Positions 33,101-42,186 of a stretch of DNA of 64,000 bases are shown here, piece after piece. The notes under the pieces are model-generated. The model had not been told where the DNA came from and did no database searches. It saw only the letters and a list, made by a program, of their open reading frames with translations. Position 1 is the first letter of the stretch. Each line of letters starts with the position of its first letter. The stretch comes from Mycobacterium sp. E787 (GTDB lineage: Bacteria > Actinomycetota > Actinomycetes > Mycobacteriales > Mycobacteriaceae). The stretch is from contig NZ_LZKL01000095.1 of assembly GCF_001668725.1 (NCBI RefSeq), forward strand, positions 62,001 to 126,000, written 5' to 3'. The translations under genes and the position numbers were made by a program.

Positions 33101-34764
33101 CGGGCGCCCTTCGGCGACATGGGACCGACGAGTTGGCCGAGCAGATGCGGTATGTCCAGCCGCGGCAGGACGACCTCGACGAACACCATGCGATCCTGGT
33201 TCTCGGCCGCCGCGGTGAAGGCGTCGTCGAGCTCGCCGTAGGTCTGCGCCAGGAACGTCAGATGGTCGGCCACCCCGAGCGCCCGGGGGATCTCTGTCCA
33301 AGTCCAGTTCACAATGTCGTTGTAAGGGGCCGTCTTTCCGTGAATCGCCCGCTCGACGGTGTAGCCGTCGTTGTTGACCACGACGATGACGGGGGACAAC
33401 CCCTCGCGGGAGAAGGTTCCGAGCTCCTGGACGGTCAGTTGCGCGGCCCCGTCACCGATCAGCAACACGGTCCTGCGCTCCGGATGCGCCACCGCGGCGC
33501 CGACCGCTGCGGGCAACGTGTAACCGATTGAGCCCCAGAGCGGTTGGCCGATGAAGGTGACTCCCTGCGGCAACCGGTGATCGGCCATGCCGTAGAACGA
33601 CGTGCCCTGGTCGGCGAGGACCACGTTTCCCGGTGTGAGCGCCACGCAGAGCCGGTCCCACACCATCTGCTGGGTCAGCGGCTGATCGCGCGCCGGGGCG
33701 GGCGGCGGCGGCTCGGCCGGGGGCGACGCCACGGCCGGGGAGGTGATGCCGCGCCGGACCAGGATGCCGGCCAACGCCTCCAGTGCGGCGCCCATCTCCA
33801 GCGGGGTGAAAACCTCACCGGCGACGCTGCTCTGGTACTGCCCGACGTCGATGGTCCGCGCCGGGTCGATCCGCTGGCTGAAGAAGCCGCTGACCATGTC
33901 GGTGAACACCACCCCCGCCGTGACCAGCACCGGCGCATCTTCAATCGCCGTGCGCACCCATTCGGCGCTTGCCGAACCCGCATAGATACCAAGGAAATTC
34001 GGGGAGCTCTCGTCCAGCAGGCTCTTGCCCCACATCAACGTGGCGTGCGGCACCACGTCCGCGGACAGCAGCGCCTCGAGCTCTTTGACGGCCTGCAGGC
34101 GGTGGACCAGCAGATCGGCGAGCACGGTCAGCCGGTGGTCCGCGATCAGCCCCGCCGCGGCCTCGACGAACAGCGCCAACGCGCGCGGACTGGTGCCGCC
34201 GGTGTAGCGCGGCAGCGGCGCGTCGGGCGGTTCGGTGGGGAAGCGCGCCACGTCGGTGGACAGCAGGATGTAACCCGGCCGCTTCTGTTCGCGCACCTCG
34301 CTCAGCACCCGATCGATTTCCCTGCAGGCGGTTGCCGGCATGAGATTTGTTTGGGCGCAGGTGATTTCGCGGCTGATCCGGAAGAAGTGCTCGAAGTCGC
34401 CGTCGCCGAGCGAATGATGCAACGCGCGCCTGGTGCCCTGCGCGTCCTTCGACGGGCCGCCCACGATGTGCACGACCGGCACGTGTTCGGCGAAGCTGCC
34501 CGCGATCGCGTTGGCCGCCGAGAGCTCGCCGACCCCGAATGTCGTTACCACGGCTGACATTCCACGCAGCCGTCCGTACCCGTCGGCGGCGTAACCGGCG
34601 TTGAGCTCGTTGGCGCTGCCCACCCACCGAATCGTCGGGTGCGCGACGATGTGATCCAGGAATGCCAGGTTGTAGTCGCCGGGAACGCCGAAGATCTCGG
34701 AGACACCGAGCTCGGCGAGGCGGTCCAGCAGGTAGTCACCGACGGTGTAGACGGGATCAGTCAC
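33097..34764 (-). CDS. kdc: Alpha-keto-acid decarboxylase (ThDP-dependent)
   Basis: About 555 residues from GTG 34764; GTG 34806 is also in frame but leaves only 23 bp to the divergent gene. It is a ThDP enzyme of the pyruvate/indolepyruvate decarboxylase family, matching Rv0853c (Kdc) of M. tuberculosis, about 560 residues. Features are VGDYLLDRLAELGVSEIFG, the catalytic Glu region SANELNAGYAADGYG, and the ThDP motif GDGAAQ followed by VVVNNDGYTV. It decarboxylates branched-chain, aromatic or straight 2-keto acids. The next genes on the right keep the H37Rv order. The 3' end overlaps the Bfd gene by 4 bp. Confidence 0.92.
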   Translation of the reverse strand: MTDPVYTVGDYLLDRLAELGVSEIFGVPGDYNLAFLDHIVAHPTIRWVGSANELNAGYAADGYGRLRGMSAVVTTFGVGELSAANAIAGSFAEHVPVVHIVGGPSKDAQGTRRALHHSLGDGDFEHFFRISREITCAQTNLMPATACREIDRVLSEVREQKRPGYILLSTDVARFPTEPPDAPLPRYTGGTSPRALALFVEAAAGLIADHRLTVLADLLVHRLQAVKELEALLSADVVPHATLMWGKSLLDESSPNFLGIYAGSASAEWVRTAIEDAPVLVTAGVVFTDMVSGFFSQRIDPARTIDVGQYQSSVAGEVFTPLEMGAALEALAGILVRRGITSPAVASPPAEPPPPAPARDQPLTQQMVWDRLCVALTPGNVVLADQGTSFYGMADHRLPQGVTFIGQPLWGSIGYTLPAAVGAAVAHPERRTVLLIGDGAAQLTVQELGTFSREGLSPVIVVVNNDGYTVERAIHGKTAPYNDIVNWTWTEIPRALGVADHLTFLAQTYGELDDAFTAAAENQDRMVFVEVVLPRLDIPHLLGQLVGPMSPKGAR

Positions 34765-34829
34765 AAGCACGACGGTACGCCCGCTCGAAACCGTTCCGGC
34801 CGGCACGCCGTTCGCCTATTGTGCGGGCC

Positions 34830-35282
34830 ATGGCAATCAAAGAATCCCGCGACATCGTCATCGAAGCCGGCCCGGAGGAGATTCTGGACGTCATCGCCGA
34901 TTTCGAAGCGATGCCGGAGTGGTCGGAACCCCATCAGAGCGCCGAGGTGCTCGAGACCGGGGACGATGGGCGCCCCCGCAAGGTGAAGATGAAGGTCAAG
35001 GTCGCCGGGATCACCGACGAACAGGTGGTGGCCTACACCTGGGGCGCCAACGAGGTCAGCTGGAAGCTGGTGAGCTCCGCCCAGCAGAAGGCGCAGGACG
35101 GGAAGTACACCTTGGTGCCGCAGGGCACCGGGGGAGAAGCCACGCTGGTCAAGTTCGATCTCTTCGCCGACCCCAACGTTCCCTTACCCGGCTTCGTCCT
35201 CAAGCGCGCCGTCAAAGGGACGATCGACTCGGCGACGAAGGCGCTGCGCGAGCGGGTGCTGCAAGTCAAGAAGGGCCAGTAA
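34830..35282 (+). CDS. SRPBCC (START-like) family protein, Rv0854 type
   Basis: A 150-residue helix-grip protein. It contains SRDIVIEAGPEEILDVIADFE and MPEWSEPHQSAEVLE, matching Rv0854. SRPBCC folds enclose a hydrophobic pocket that binds lipids, polyketides or aromatic ligands. ATG 34830 lies close to the divergent decarboxylase. The gene far starts 5 bp after its stop, and two more SRPBCC paralogs follow, so all belong to one operon. The ligand is unknown. Confidence 0.88.
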   Translation: MAIKESRDIVIEAGPEEILDVIADFEAMPEWSEPHQSAEVLETGDDGRPRKVKMKVKVAGITDEQVVAYTWGANEVSWKLVSSAQQKAQDGKYTLVPQGTGGEATLVKFDLFADPNVPLPGFVLKRAVKGTIDSATKALRERVLQVKKGQ

Positions 35283-35287
35283 TCACC

Positions 35288-36367
35288 GTGGGCGGCAGCG
35301 GCCCCCTGGCGGGGGTGCGGGTGATCGAACTCGGCGGCATCGGACCGGGACCGCACGCCGGAATGATCCTCGCCGACTTGGGCGCCGACGTGGTGCGGGT
35401 GCGGCGACCCGGCGGCCTGACGATGCCGCCCGAGGACCGCGACCTGCTGCACCGCGGGAAGCGGATCGTCGACCTGGACGTCAAGACCCAGCCGGAAACG
35501 CTGCTCGATCTCGCCGCCAGGGCCGACGTGCTGCTGGACTGCTTTCGTCCCGGCACCTGCGAGCGGCTCGGCATCGGCCCCGACGACTGCGCGGCCGTCA
35601 ATCCCCGGCTGATCTTCGCGCGGATCACCGGCTGGGGGCAGCAGGGGCCGGTGGCCCACACCGCCGGCCACGACATCAACTACCTGTCGCAGACCGGCGC
35701 CCTCTCGGCGCTGGGCTACCGGGATCGTCCGCCCATGCCGCCGCTGAACCTGGTCGCCGACTTCGGCGGCGGTTCGATGCTGGTGCTGCTGGGCATCGCC
35801 GTAGCGCTGTACGAGCGGGAACGCTCGGGCAAGGGTCAGGTGGTCGACGCCGCGATGGTCGACGGCGTCAGCCTGCTCGCTCAGATGATGTGGACGATGA
35901 AGTCGACCGGTTCACTGCGCGACGAGCGTGAATCGTTTCTGCTCGACGGCGGGGCCCCGTTCTACCGCTGCTACGAGACCTCCGACGGCAAGTACATGGC
36001 CGTCGGCGCCATCGAGCCGCAGTTCTTCGCGGCGTTGCTGGCCGGGCTGGGCCTTTCTCCCGACGACGTGCCCGGCCAGCTCGACATCGGTTCGTACCCA
36101 AGGATGTACGAGGTGTTCGCCCAGCGGTTCGCCGGCCGGACCCGCGACGAGTGGACGAAAACCTTCGCCGGAACCGATGCCTGTGTCACACCGGTGCTGA
36201 GCTGGAGCGAAGCCGCCACGAACGACCACTTGACCGCGCGGTCGACGGTGATCACGGCCCATGGCGTCGAACAGGCCGCACCCGCGCCGCGCTTCTCCAG
36301 GACGCCGGCCGGGCCGGTCGGTCCGCCGCCGGCGACCACCACGCCGCTCGCCGAAATCGGCTGGTAA
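35288..36367 (+). CDS. far: Class III CoA-transferase / alpha-methylacyl-CoA racemase-like (Far)
   Basis: A 359-residue class III CoA-transferase matching Rv0855 (far) over its whole length, for example PLAGVRVIELGGIGPGPHAG, VVRVRRPGGL, LLDCFRPGTCERLG and GHDINYLSQTGALS (the catalytic Asp region). Such enzymes epimerise the 2-methyl of acyl-CoAs so they can enter beta-oxidation, or move CoA. GTG 35288 follows the SRPBCC stop by 5 bp. It lies in the same operon as three SRPBCC genes. The substrate has not been identified here. Confidence 0.9.
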   Translation: MGGSGPLAGVRVIELGGIGPGPHAGMILADLGADVVRVRRPGGLTMPPEDRDLLHRGKRIVDLDVKTQPETLLDLAARADVLLDCFRPGTCERLGIGPDDCAAVNPRLIFARITGWGQQGPVAHTAGHDINYLSQTGALSALGYRDRPPMPPLNLVADFGGGSMLVLLGIAVALYERERSGKGQVVDAAMVDGVSLLAQMMWTMKSTGSLRDERESFLLDGGAPFYRCYETSDGKYMAVGAIEPQFFAALLAGLGLSPDDVPGQLDIGSYPRMYEVFAQRFAGRTRDEWTKTFAGTDACVTPVLSWSEAATNDHLTARSTVITAHGVEQAAPAPRFSRTPAGPVGPPPATTTPLAEIGW

Positions 36368-36425
36368 GCCGAGATTTCGGGCGAACACTGCCCACGCAGG
36401 GGGCGGCGGGGTTAAGTTGATCCGA

Positions 36426-36878
36426 GTGGCCGTAAAAGCATCACGAGAATTCGTCGTTGACGCGCCGCCAGCAGTGGTCATGGAGGCGCTGACGGATGTC
36501 GGCGTCCTCTCGTCGTGGTCGCCGCTGCACAAGCACATCGAGGTGATCGACCGTTACCCCGACGGCCGGCCCCACCACGTCAAGACCAAGATCAGGATCT
36601 TCGGGCTCGTCGACAAAGAGATCCTGGAATATCACTGGGGCCCCGACTGGGTGGTTTATGACGTCAAAGGGACCGCCCAGCAGCACGGCCAGCACGTCGA
36701 GTACAACCTCAAACCCGAGGGCATCGACAAGACCCGCGTGCGTTTCGACATCACCGTCGAACCGGCGGGGCCGATACCCCAATTCGTCGTCAAGCGGGCC
36801 ACCGAAAACGTTCTCGATTCCGCGGTGAAGGGACTGAGCGACCTGGTCGGCGGCGGGGATTCGGCCACCCCGACCTAG
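36426..36878 (+). CDS. SRPBCC (START-like) family protein, Rv0856 type
   Basis: A 150-residue SRPBCC protein matching Rv0856. It contains REFVVDAPPAVVMEALTDVG, KEILEYHWGPDWVVYDVKG and QHVEYNLKPEGIDKTRVRF. GTG 36426 opens 58 bp after far. It shares the same repeats of sequence with the next gene (YHWGPDW), showing recent duplication. A hydrophobic ligand-binding role is expected from the fold. Confidence 0.87.
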   Translation: MAVKASREFVVDAPPAVVMEALTDVGVLSSWSPLHKHIEVIDRYPDGRPHHVKTKIRIFGLVDKEILEYHWGPDWVVYDVKGTAQQHGQHVEYNLKPEGIDKTRVRFDITVEPAGPIPQFVVKRATENVLDSAVKGLSDLVGGGDSATPT

Positions 36879-36886
36879 TTGCAGCA

Positions 36887-37321
36887 GTGGCCGTACAAGC
36901 CTCGTCGGAAATCGTCATCGACGCGCCTCCCGAAGTCATCATGGACGCGCTCGCCGACATGGACACCGTGCCGTCGTGGTCCGCGGTGCACAAGAAGGCC
37001 GAAGTCATCGACACCTATCCCGACGGGCGGCCGTGCCACGTGAAGGTCACGATCCGGGTGATGGGCATTATCGACACGCAGTTGCTCGAGTACCACTGGG
37101 GACCGGACTGGATGGTGTGGGACGCCAAAAAGACCATCCACCAACACGGCCAGCACGGCGAGTACAACCTGACCCGCGAGGGCGACGACACGACCCGCGT
37201 GCGATTCGGCATCACCGTCGAGCCGTCGGCCCCACTGCCGGAGTTCTTGATCAACCGGGCCCGCAAGAAGATCCTGCACGCCGCGCTGGAGGGGCTCCGC
37301 AAGCGGGTGATGCAGGGCTAG
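36887..37321 (+). CDS. SRPBCC (START-like) family protein, Rv0857 type
   Basis: A 144-residue SRPBCC protein matching Rv0857 and paralogous to the gene before it, with SEIVIDAPPEVIMDALADMD, TQLLEYHWGPDWMVWDAKK and QHGEYNLTREGDDTTRVRF. GTG start 8 bp after the previous stop. Three SRPBCC genes and far in a row suggest they handle one family of acyl or polyketide-like ligands. It is convergent with dapC, with no room for a terminator between them. Confidence 0.87.
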   Translation: MAVQASSEIVIDAPPEVIMDALADMDTVPSWSAVHKKAEVIDTYPDGRPCHVKVTIRVMGIIDTQLLEYHWGPDWMVWDAKKTIHQHGQHGEYNLTREGDDTTRVRFGITVEPSAPLPEFLINRARKKILHAALEGLRKRVMQG

Positions 37322-37322
37322 G

Positions 37323-38519
37323 CTAGGCGCCCTCGCGCAGCGCGGCCAGTCGCCGGATGGCCTCGTCGAGGGTGTCGTCGCGTTTGCAGAACGTGAAGCG
37401 CACCAGGTGATTCCATACCTTGGCTTGTTCAGCCGCGTGGGACGCCGCCGGATCGCAGAACGCAGACATCGGGATGGCGGCCACGCCGACCCTCTCCGGC
37501 AGGGCCGCGCAGAACGCGGTGCTGTCGTCGTACCCGAGCGGGCGCGGGTCGGCGCACAGGAAGTAGGTGCCGTCGCTGTCGTGCACCGCAAAGCCGATCT
37601 CGGTGAGCCCGGCCGCCAGCCGATCCCGCCGGGCCTGCAACGACCGGCGCAGGCAGGCCACCCAGGCGTCCTCGGTGTCCAGCGCCAGGGCCACCGCCGG
37701 CTGGAACGGCGCCCCGCCGACGTAGCTCAGATACTGTTTCGCCGCACGCACCCCGGTGATGAGTTGCGCTGGCCCGCAAGCCCATCCGATCTTCCACCCG
37801 GTGCAGTTGAACATCTTGGCCGCGCTGGAGATGGTGATGGTGCGCTCGGCCATGCCGTCGAAGGCGGCCAGCGGCAGGTGCTTCCTGCCGTTCGGGCCGT
37901 CGAACACCAGGTGCTCGTACACCTCGTCGGTGATCACGAGGAGGTCGGCCGCCACCGCGATCTCCGCGATGGCCGCGAGATCGGCCGCGCTCAACACCGT
38001 GCCGGTCGGGTTGTGCGGCGAGTTGACGATCAGCGCGCGGGTCCGCGGCGTCACCGCGCGCCGCAGGGCGTCGGCGTCGAGGGCGAAGCCGCGCCCGTCG
38101 GGGACCAGCGGCACCGCGACGCGGTGCGCGCAGGCCATCGCCACCACCGGGGAGTAGGAGTCGTAGAACGGTTCGATCAGGATCACTTCCGAGCCCGGCT
38201 CGACCAGCCCGATCACCGCCGCGGCGATGGCCTCGGTCGCGCCGACCGTCACCAGCACCTCGGTGTCGGGGTCGTACTCGACGCCGAAATGCCGCCGCCG
38301 GTGCGCGGCGACCGCCTCGCGCAGCGGCGCGATCCCGATCCCGGGCGGGTACTGGTTCGCGCCCGCGGCGATGGCGTCCTGCGCGGCCTTCAGCAACGCC
38401 GGCGGCCCGTCCTCGTCGGGAAAGCCCTGGCCGAGGTTCACCGCGCCGATCCGCGTGGCCAGCGCCGACATCTCGGCGAACACCGTCGTCGCGTACGGCC
38501 GCAGCCGCGACACCGTCAT
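37323..38519 (-). CDS. dapC: N-succinyldiaminopimelate aminotransferase
   Basis: A 398-residue fold-type I PLP aminotransferase, matching DapC of M. tuberculosis (Rv0858c) almost throughout, for example TVFAEMSALATRIGAVNLG and GWKIGWACGPAQL. The PLP-Lys lies in SSAAKMFNCTG, the Asn/Asp site in NSPHNPTG and the C-terminal Arg in LVRFTFCKRDD. It transfers an amino group from glutamate to N-succinyl-2-amino-6-ketopimelate in lysine/meso-DAP synthesis, needed for the cell wall. ATG 38519 matches the family start; 38 upstream codons to 38633 contain a tandem palindrome, not protein. Confidence 0.92.
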   Translation of the reverse strand: MTVSRLRPYATTVFAEMSALATRIGAVNLGQGFPDEDGPPALLKAAQDAIAAGANQYPPGIGIAPLREAVAAHRRRHFGVEYDPDTEVLVTVGATEAIAAAVIGLVEPGSEVILIEPFYDSYSPVVAMACAHRVAVPLVPDGRGFALDADALRRAVTPRTRALIVNSPHNPTGTVLSAADLAAIAEIAVAADLLVITDEVYEHLVFDGPNGRKHLPLAAFDGMAERTITISSAAKMFNCTGWKIGWACGPAQLITGVRAAKQYLSYVGGAPFQPAVALALDTEDAWVACLRRSLQARRDRLAAGLTEIGFAVHDSDGTYFLCADPRPLGYDDSTAFCAALPERVGVAAIPMSAFCDPAASHAAEQAKVWNHLVRFTFCKRDDTLDEAIRRLAALREGA

Positions 38520-38550
38520 AGAGGTTGAGCCTAAGGCCGGCGCTCCCACC

Positions 38551-38610
38551 GAGCGTGCGGCTGGCCGCACGTTCGGCGCCGAGCGTGCGGCTGGCCGCAC
38601 ATTCGGCGTT
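38551..38610. repeat. Tandem 30-bp palindromic repeat upstream of dapC
   Basis: Two adjacent 30-bp copies (38551-38580 and 38581-38610) differ at three positions near their ends. Each contains the dyad GTGCGGCTGGCCGCAC. They lie 30 bp upstream of the dapC start, in the gap to fadA. They could form RNA hairpins in the dapC leader or be copies of a mycobacterial interspersed palindrome. Confidence 0.65.
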
Positions 38611-38631
38611 CTGGCCAGCGCCATTACTCCC

Positions 38632-38647
38632 AACCAACAGGTTGGTT
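38632..38647. promoter_or_regulatory. Candidate operator of fadA-fadB
   Basis: AACCAACAGGTTGGTT is a dyad with two perfect 7-bp arms around AG. It lies 48 bp upstream of the fadA start, between the divergent dapC and fadA. TetR-type lipid regulators often bind such sites. No regulator gene lies nearby. Confidence 0.5.
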
Positions 38648-38695
38648 TAGGGTGTAATCCGGATCCGAACCCCCATTTGTGAAGAGGAACCCGAC

Positions 38696-39907
38696 ATGTC
38701 CGAAGAAGCCTTCGTCTACGAGGCCATCCGCACCCCGCGCGGCAAGCAGAAGAACGGGTCGTTGACCGAGGTCAAGCCGCTGAACCTGGTCGTCGGCCTG
38801 ATCGAGGAGCTGCGCAGGCGCAATCCCGACCTGGACGAGAACCTGATCAGCGACGTCATCCTGGGCTGCGTGTCACCGGTCGGTGACCAGGGCGGCGACA
38901 TCGCCCGCACCGCGGTGATCGCGGCCGGCATGCCCGACACCGTCGGCGGCGTGCAGCTCAACCGCTTCTGCGCCTCCGGGCTGGAAGCCGTCAACACCGC
39001 CGCCCAGAAGGTCCGCTCCGGCTGGGACGACATGGTGCTCGCCGGCGGTGTGGAGTCGATGAGCCGCGTGCCGATGGGCTCCGACGGCGGCGCGATGATG
39101 GCCGACCCCGCCACCTCCTACGACGCCTACATCGTGCCGCAGGGCATCGGTGCGGACCTGATCGCCACCATCGAGGGCTTCTCCCGCGACGACGTGGACG
39201 CCTACGCGCTGCGCTCGCAGCAGCTCGCGGCCGAGGCGTGGTCGGGCGGCTACTTCGCCAAGTCGGTGGTGCCGGTCCGCGACCAGAACGGCCTGCTGAT
39301 CCTCGACCACGACGAGCACATGCGCCCCGACACCACCATGGAGGGCCTGGCCAAGCTGAAGCCCGCCTTCGAGGGGCTGGCCGCGATGGCCGGCTTCGAC
39401 GACGTGGCGCTGCAGAAGTACCACTGGGTCGAGAAGATCAACCACGTCCACACCGGAGGCAACAGCTCCGGCATCGTCGACGGCTCCGCGCTGGTGCTGA
39501 TCGGCTCGGAAAAGGCGGGGAAGGCGGGCAATTTGACGCCCCGCGCCCGCATCGTCGCCACCGCCACCACCGGCTCCGACCCGACGATCATGCTGACCGG
39601 CCCGACGCCGGCCACCCAGAAGGCGCTCGACCGGGCGGGCCTGACCGTCGACGACATCGACCTGTTCGAGCTGAACGAGGCATTCGCGTCGGTCGTGCTG
39701 AAGTTCCAGAAGGACCTGAACATCCCCGACGAGAAGCTCAACGTCAACGGCGGCGCCATCGCGATGGGTCACCCGCTGGGCGCCACCGGCGCCATGATCT
39801 TGGGCACCATGGTCGACGAGCTGGAGCGCCGCAACGCCCGTCGCGCGCTGATCACGCTGTGCATCGGTGGCGGCATGGGCGTCGCGACGATCATCGAGAG
39901 GGTTTAA
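38696..39907 (+). CDS. fadA: Acetyl-CoA acyltransferase (thiolase) FadA
   Basis: A 403-residue thiolase. Acyl-binding Cys92 is in NRFCASGLEAV, the C-terminal catalytic His is in GHPLGATGA and the second Cys in CIGGGMG. It catalyses the last step of beta-oxidation, cleaving 3-ketoacyl-CoA. ATG 38696 has a GAGGAAC site. fadB starts 4 bp after its stop, and together they encode the trifunctional enzyme known from M. tuberculosis (Rv0859-Rv0860). All catalytic residues are present. Confidence 0.95.
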   Translation: MSEEAFVYEAIRTPRGKQKNGSLTEVKPLNLVVGLIEELRRRNPDLDENLISDVILGCVSPVGDQGGDIARTAVIAAGMPDTVGGVQLNRFCASGLEAVNTAAQKVRSGWDDMVLAGGVESMSRVPMGSDGGAMMADPATSYDAYIVPQGIGADLIATIEGFSRDDVDAYALRSQQLAAEAWSGGYFAKSVVPVRDQNGLLILDHDEHMRPDTTMEGLAKLKPAFEGLAAMAGFDDVALQKYHWVEKINHVHTGGNSSGIVDGSALVLIGSEKAGKAGNLTPRARIVATATTGSDPTIMLTGPTPATQKALDRAGLTVDDIDLFELNEAFASVVLKFQKDLNIPDEKLNVNGGAIAMGHPLGATGAMILGTMVDELERRNARRALITLCIGGGMGVATIIERV

Positions 39908-39911
39908 GACC

Positions 39912-42056
39912 ATGGCAGAGAACACGATTCAGTGGGACAAGGACGCCGACGGCATCGTCACCCTGACCCTGGACGACCCGACCGGGTCGGCCAACGTGAT
40001 GAACGAGCACTACAAGGAGTCCATGCACAAGGCCGTGGAACGCCTTGTCGCCGAGAAGGACTCGGTCACCGGCGTGGTGATCACCAGCGGCAAGAAGACG
40101 TTCTTCGCCGGCGGTGACCTCAAGCACATGATCAACGCCGGCCCGGAGAACGCCGGCGAGGTCTTCGCCGAGGTCGAGGACATCAAGCGCGACCTGCGTG
40201 CGTTGGAGACCCTGGGCAAGCCGGTGGTGGCCGCCATCAACGGCGCGGCGCTGGGCGGCGGGCTGGAGATCGCGCTGGCCTGCCACCACCGCATCGTCGC
40301 CGACGTCAAGGGCGTTCAGATCGGCCTGCCCGAGGTCACGCTGGGTCTGCTGCCCGGTGGCGGCGGCGTCACCCGCACGGTGCGGATGCTGGGCATCCAG
40401 AACGCGTTCGTCAACGTGCTGAGCCAGGGCACCCGGTTCAAGCCGGCCGCGGCGAAGGACAACGGGCTGGTCGACGAAATCGTTTCCAGCGTCGAGGAAC
40501 TGGTGCCCGCCGCCAAGGCGTGGATCAAGGCCAACCCCGAGGCCCACACCCAGCCGTGGGACGTCAAGGGCTACAAGATCCCCGGCGGAACCCCGAGCAG
40601 CCCGGCGCTGGCGGCGATCCTGCCGTCGTTCCCGTCGCTGCTGCGCAAGCAGCTCAAGGGCGCGCCGATGCCGGCGCCGCGCGCCATCCTGGCCGCGGCC
40701 GTCGAGGGCACGCAGGTGGACTTCGACACCGCCACCCGCATCGAGAGCCGCTACTTCACCGAACTGGTCACGGGCCAGGTCGCCAAGAACATGATCCAGG
40801 CGTTCTTCTTCGACCTGCAGACCATCAACGGCGGCGGCTCGCGTCCGGAGGGGATCGGCAAGACCCCGATCACCAAGATCGGTGTGCTCGGCGCCGGCAT
40901 GATGGGCGCCGGCATCGCCTACGTCTCGGCCAAGGCCGGGTTCGACGTGGTGCTCAAGGACGTCAGCCTCGAGGCCGCGCAGAAGGGCAAGGGCTACTCC
41001 GAGAAGCTGGAGGCCAAGGCGCTGGAACGCGGCAAGACCAGCAAGGAGCGCTCCGACGCGTTGCTGGCCCGCATCACGCCGACCGCCGACGCGGCGGACT
41101 TCGCCGGCGTCGACTTCGTGATCGAGGCGGTGTTCGAGAACCAGGACCTCAAGCACAAGGTGTTCCAGGAGATCGAGGACGTCGTCGAGCCGAACGCGGT
41201 GCTCGGGTCCAACACCTCGACGCTGCCGATCACCGGTCTGGCGACCGGCGTGAAGCGGCAGGAGGACTTCATCGGGATCCACTTCTTCTCGCCGGTCGAC
41301 AAGATGCCGCTCGTCGAGATCATCAAGGGTGAAAAGACATCCGACGAGGCGCTGGCCCGCGTGTTCGACTACACCCTGGCGATCGGCAAGACCCCGATCG
41401 TCGTCAACGACAGCCGCGGTTTCTTCACCTCCCGCGTGATCGGCACCTTCGTCAACGAGGCGCTGGCCATGCTCGGTGAGGGCGTCGAGCCGGCCAGCGT
41501 GGAGCACGCCGGTTCGCAGGCCGGGTACCCCGCGCCGCCGCTGCAGCTGTCCGACGAGCTCAACCTGGAACTCATGCACAAGATCGCCGTCGCCACCCGT
41601 AAGGGCGTCGAGGACGCCGGCGGCACCTACGATCCGCACCCGGCGGAAGCCGTCGTCGAGAAGATGATCGAGATCGGGCGGTCCGGCCGGTTGAAGGGTG
41701 CGGGCTTCTACGAGTACGTCGACGGCAAGCGGACCGGCCTGTGGCCGGGGCTGCGCGAGACGTTCAAGTCGGGCTCGTCACAGCCGCCGTTGCAGGACAT
41801 GATCGACCGGATGCTGTTCGCCGAGGCGCTCGAGACCCAGAAGTGCCTCGACGAGGGCGTGCTGACGTCGACCGCCGACGCGAACATCGGGTCCATCATG
41901 GGCATCGGCTTCCCGCCGTGGACCGGTGGCAGCGCGCAGTTCATCGTCGGGTATTCCGGTCCGGCCGGTACGGGCAAGGAGGCCTTCGTGGCCCGGGCCC
42001 GCGAGCTTGCCGAGAAGTACGGCGAGCGCTTCAACCCGCCGGGTTCGCTGACGTAG
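39912..42056 (+). CDS. fadB: Trifunctional enzyme alpha subunit FadB (hydratase/3-hydroxyacyl-CoA dehydrogenase)
   Basis: A 714-residue protein matching FadB (Rv0860, about 720). The first 190 residues are a crotonase domain (FFAGGDLKHM, NGAALGGGLEIALAC, LPEVTLGLLPGGGG), giving enoyl-CoA hydratase. After a linker, GVLGAGMMGAGIAYVSAKAG (about 324-343) starts the NAD-binding domain, followed by the 3-hydroxyacyl-CoA dehydrogenase core (SNTSTLPIT, GIHFFSPVDKMPLVEI). With FadA it forms the heterotetramer that degrades fatty acids. It ends before a clear intrinsic terminator. Confidence 0.95.
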   Translation: MAENTIQWDKDADGIVTLTLDDPTGSANVMNEHYKESMHKAVERLVAEKDSVTGVVITSGKKTFFAGGDLKHMINAGPENAGEVFAEVEDIKRDLRALETLGKPVVAAINGAALGGGLEIALACHHRIVADVKGVQIGLPEVTLGLLPGGGGVTRTVRMLGIQNAFVNVLSQGTRFKPAAAKDNGLVDEIVSSVEELVPAAKAWIKANPEAHTQPWDVKGYKIPGGTPSSPALAAILPSFPSLLRKQLKGAPMPAPRAILAAAVEGTQVDFDTATRIESRYFTELVTGQVAKNMIQAFFFDLQTINGGGSRPEGIGKTPITKIGVLGAGMMGAGIAYVSAKAGFDVVLKDVSLEAAQKGKGYSEKLEAKALERGKTSKERSDALLARITPTADAADFAGVDFVIEAVFENQDLKHKVFQEIEDVVEPNAVLGSNTSTLPITGLATGVKRQEDFIGIHFFSPVDKMPLVEIIKGEKTSDEALARVFDYTLAIGKTPIVVNDSRGFFTSRVIGTFVNEALAMLGEGVEPASVEHAGSQAGYPAPPLQLSDELNLELMHKIAVATRKGVEDAGGTYDPHPAEAVVEKMIEIGRSGRLKGAGFYEYVDGKRTGLWPGLRETFKSGSSQPPLQDMIDRMLFAEALETQKCLDEGVLTSTADANIGSIMGIGFPPWTGGSAQFIVGYSGPAGTGKEAFVARARELAEKYGERFNPPGSLT

Positions 42057-42073
42057 TTTCCGCGTGTGCGAAG

Positions 42074-42104
42074 GCCCCCGAACACGGTGTGTTGGGGGGC
42101 TTTT
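42074..42104 (+). terminator. Intrinsic terminator of fadA-fadB
   Basis: The stem GCCCCC-G-AACAC / GTGTT-G-GGGGGC (one G-G mismatch) with a GGT loop is followed by TTTT, starting 17 bp after the fadB stop. It is a strong rho-independent signal by mycobacterial standards, where T-tracts are often missing. Confidence 0.85.
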
Positions 42105-42186
42105 GCTCGCGTCGAGATATAACTGGCTGCGACGTTCGCCGGCGTGTCGTCGCAACCGTTTATGTGTCGCGGCCCGCGCGCCGGCC

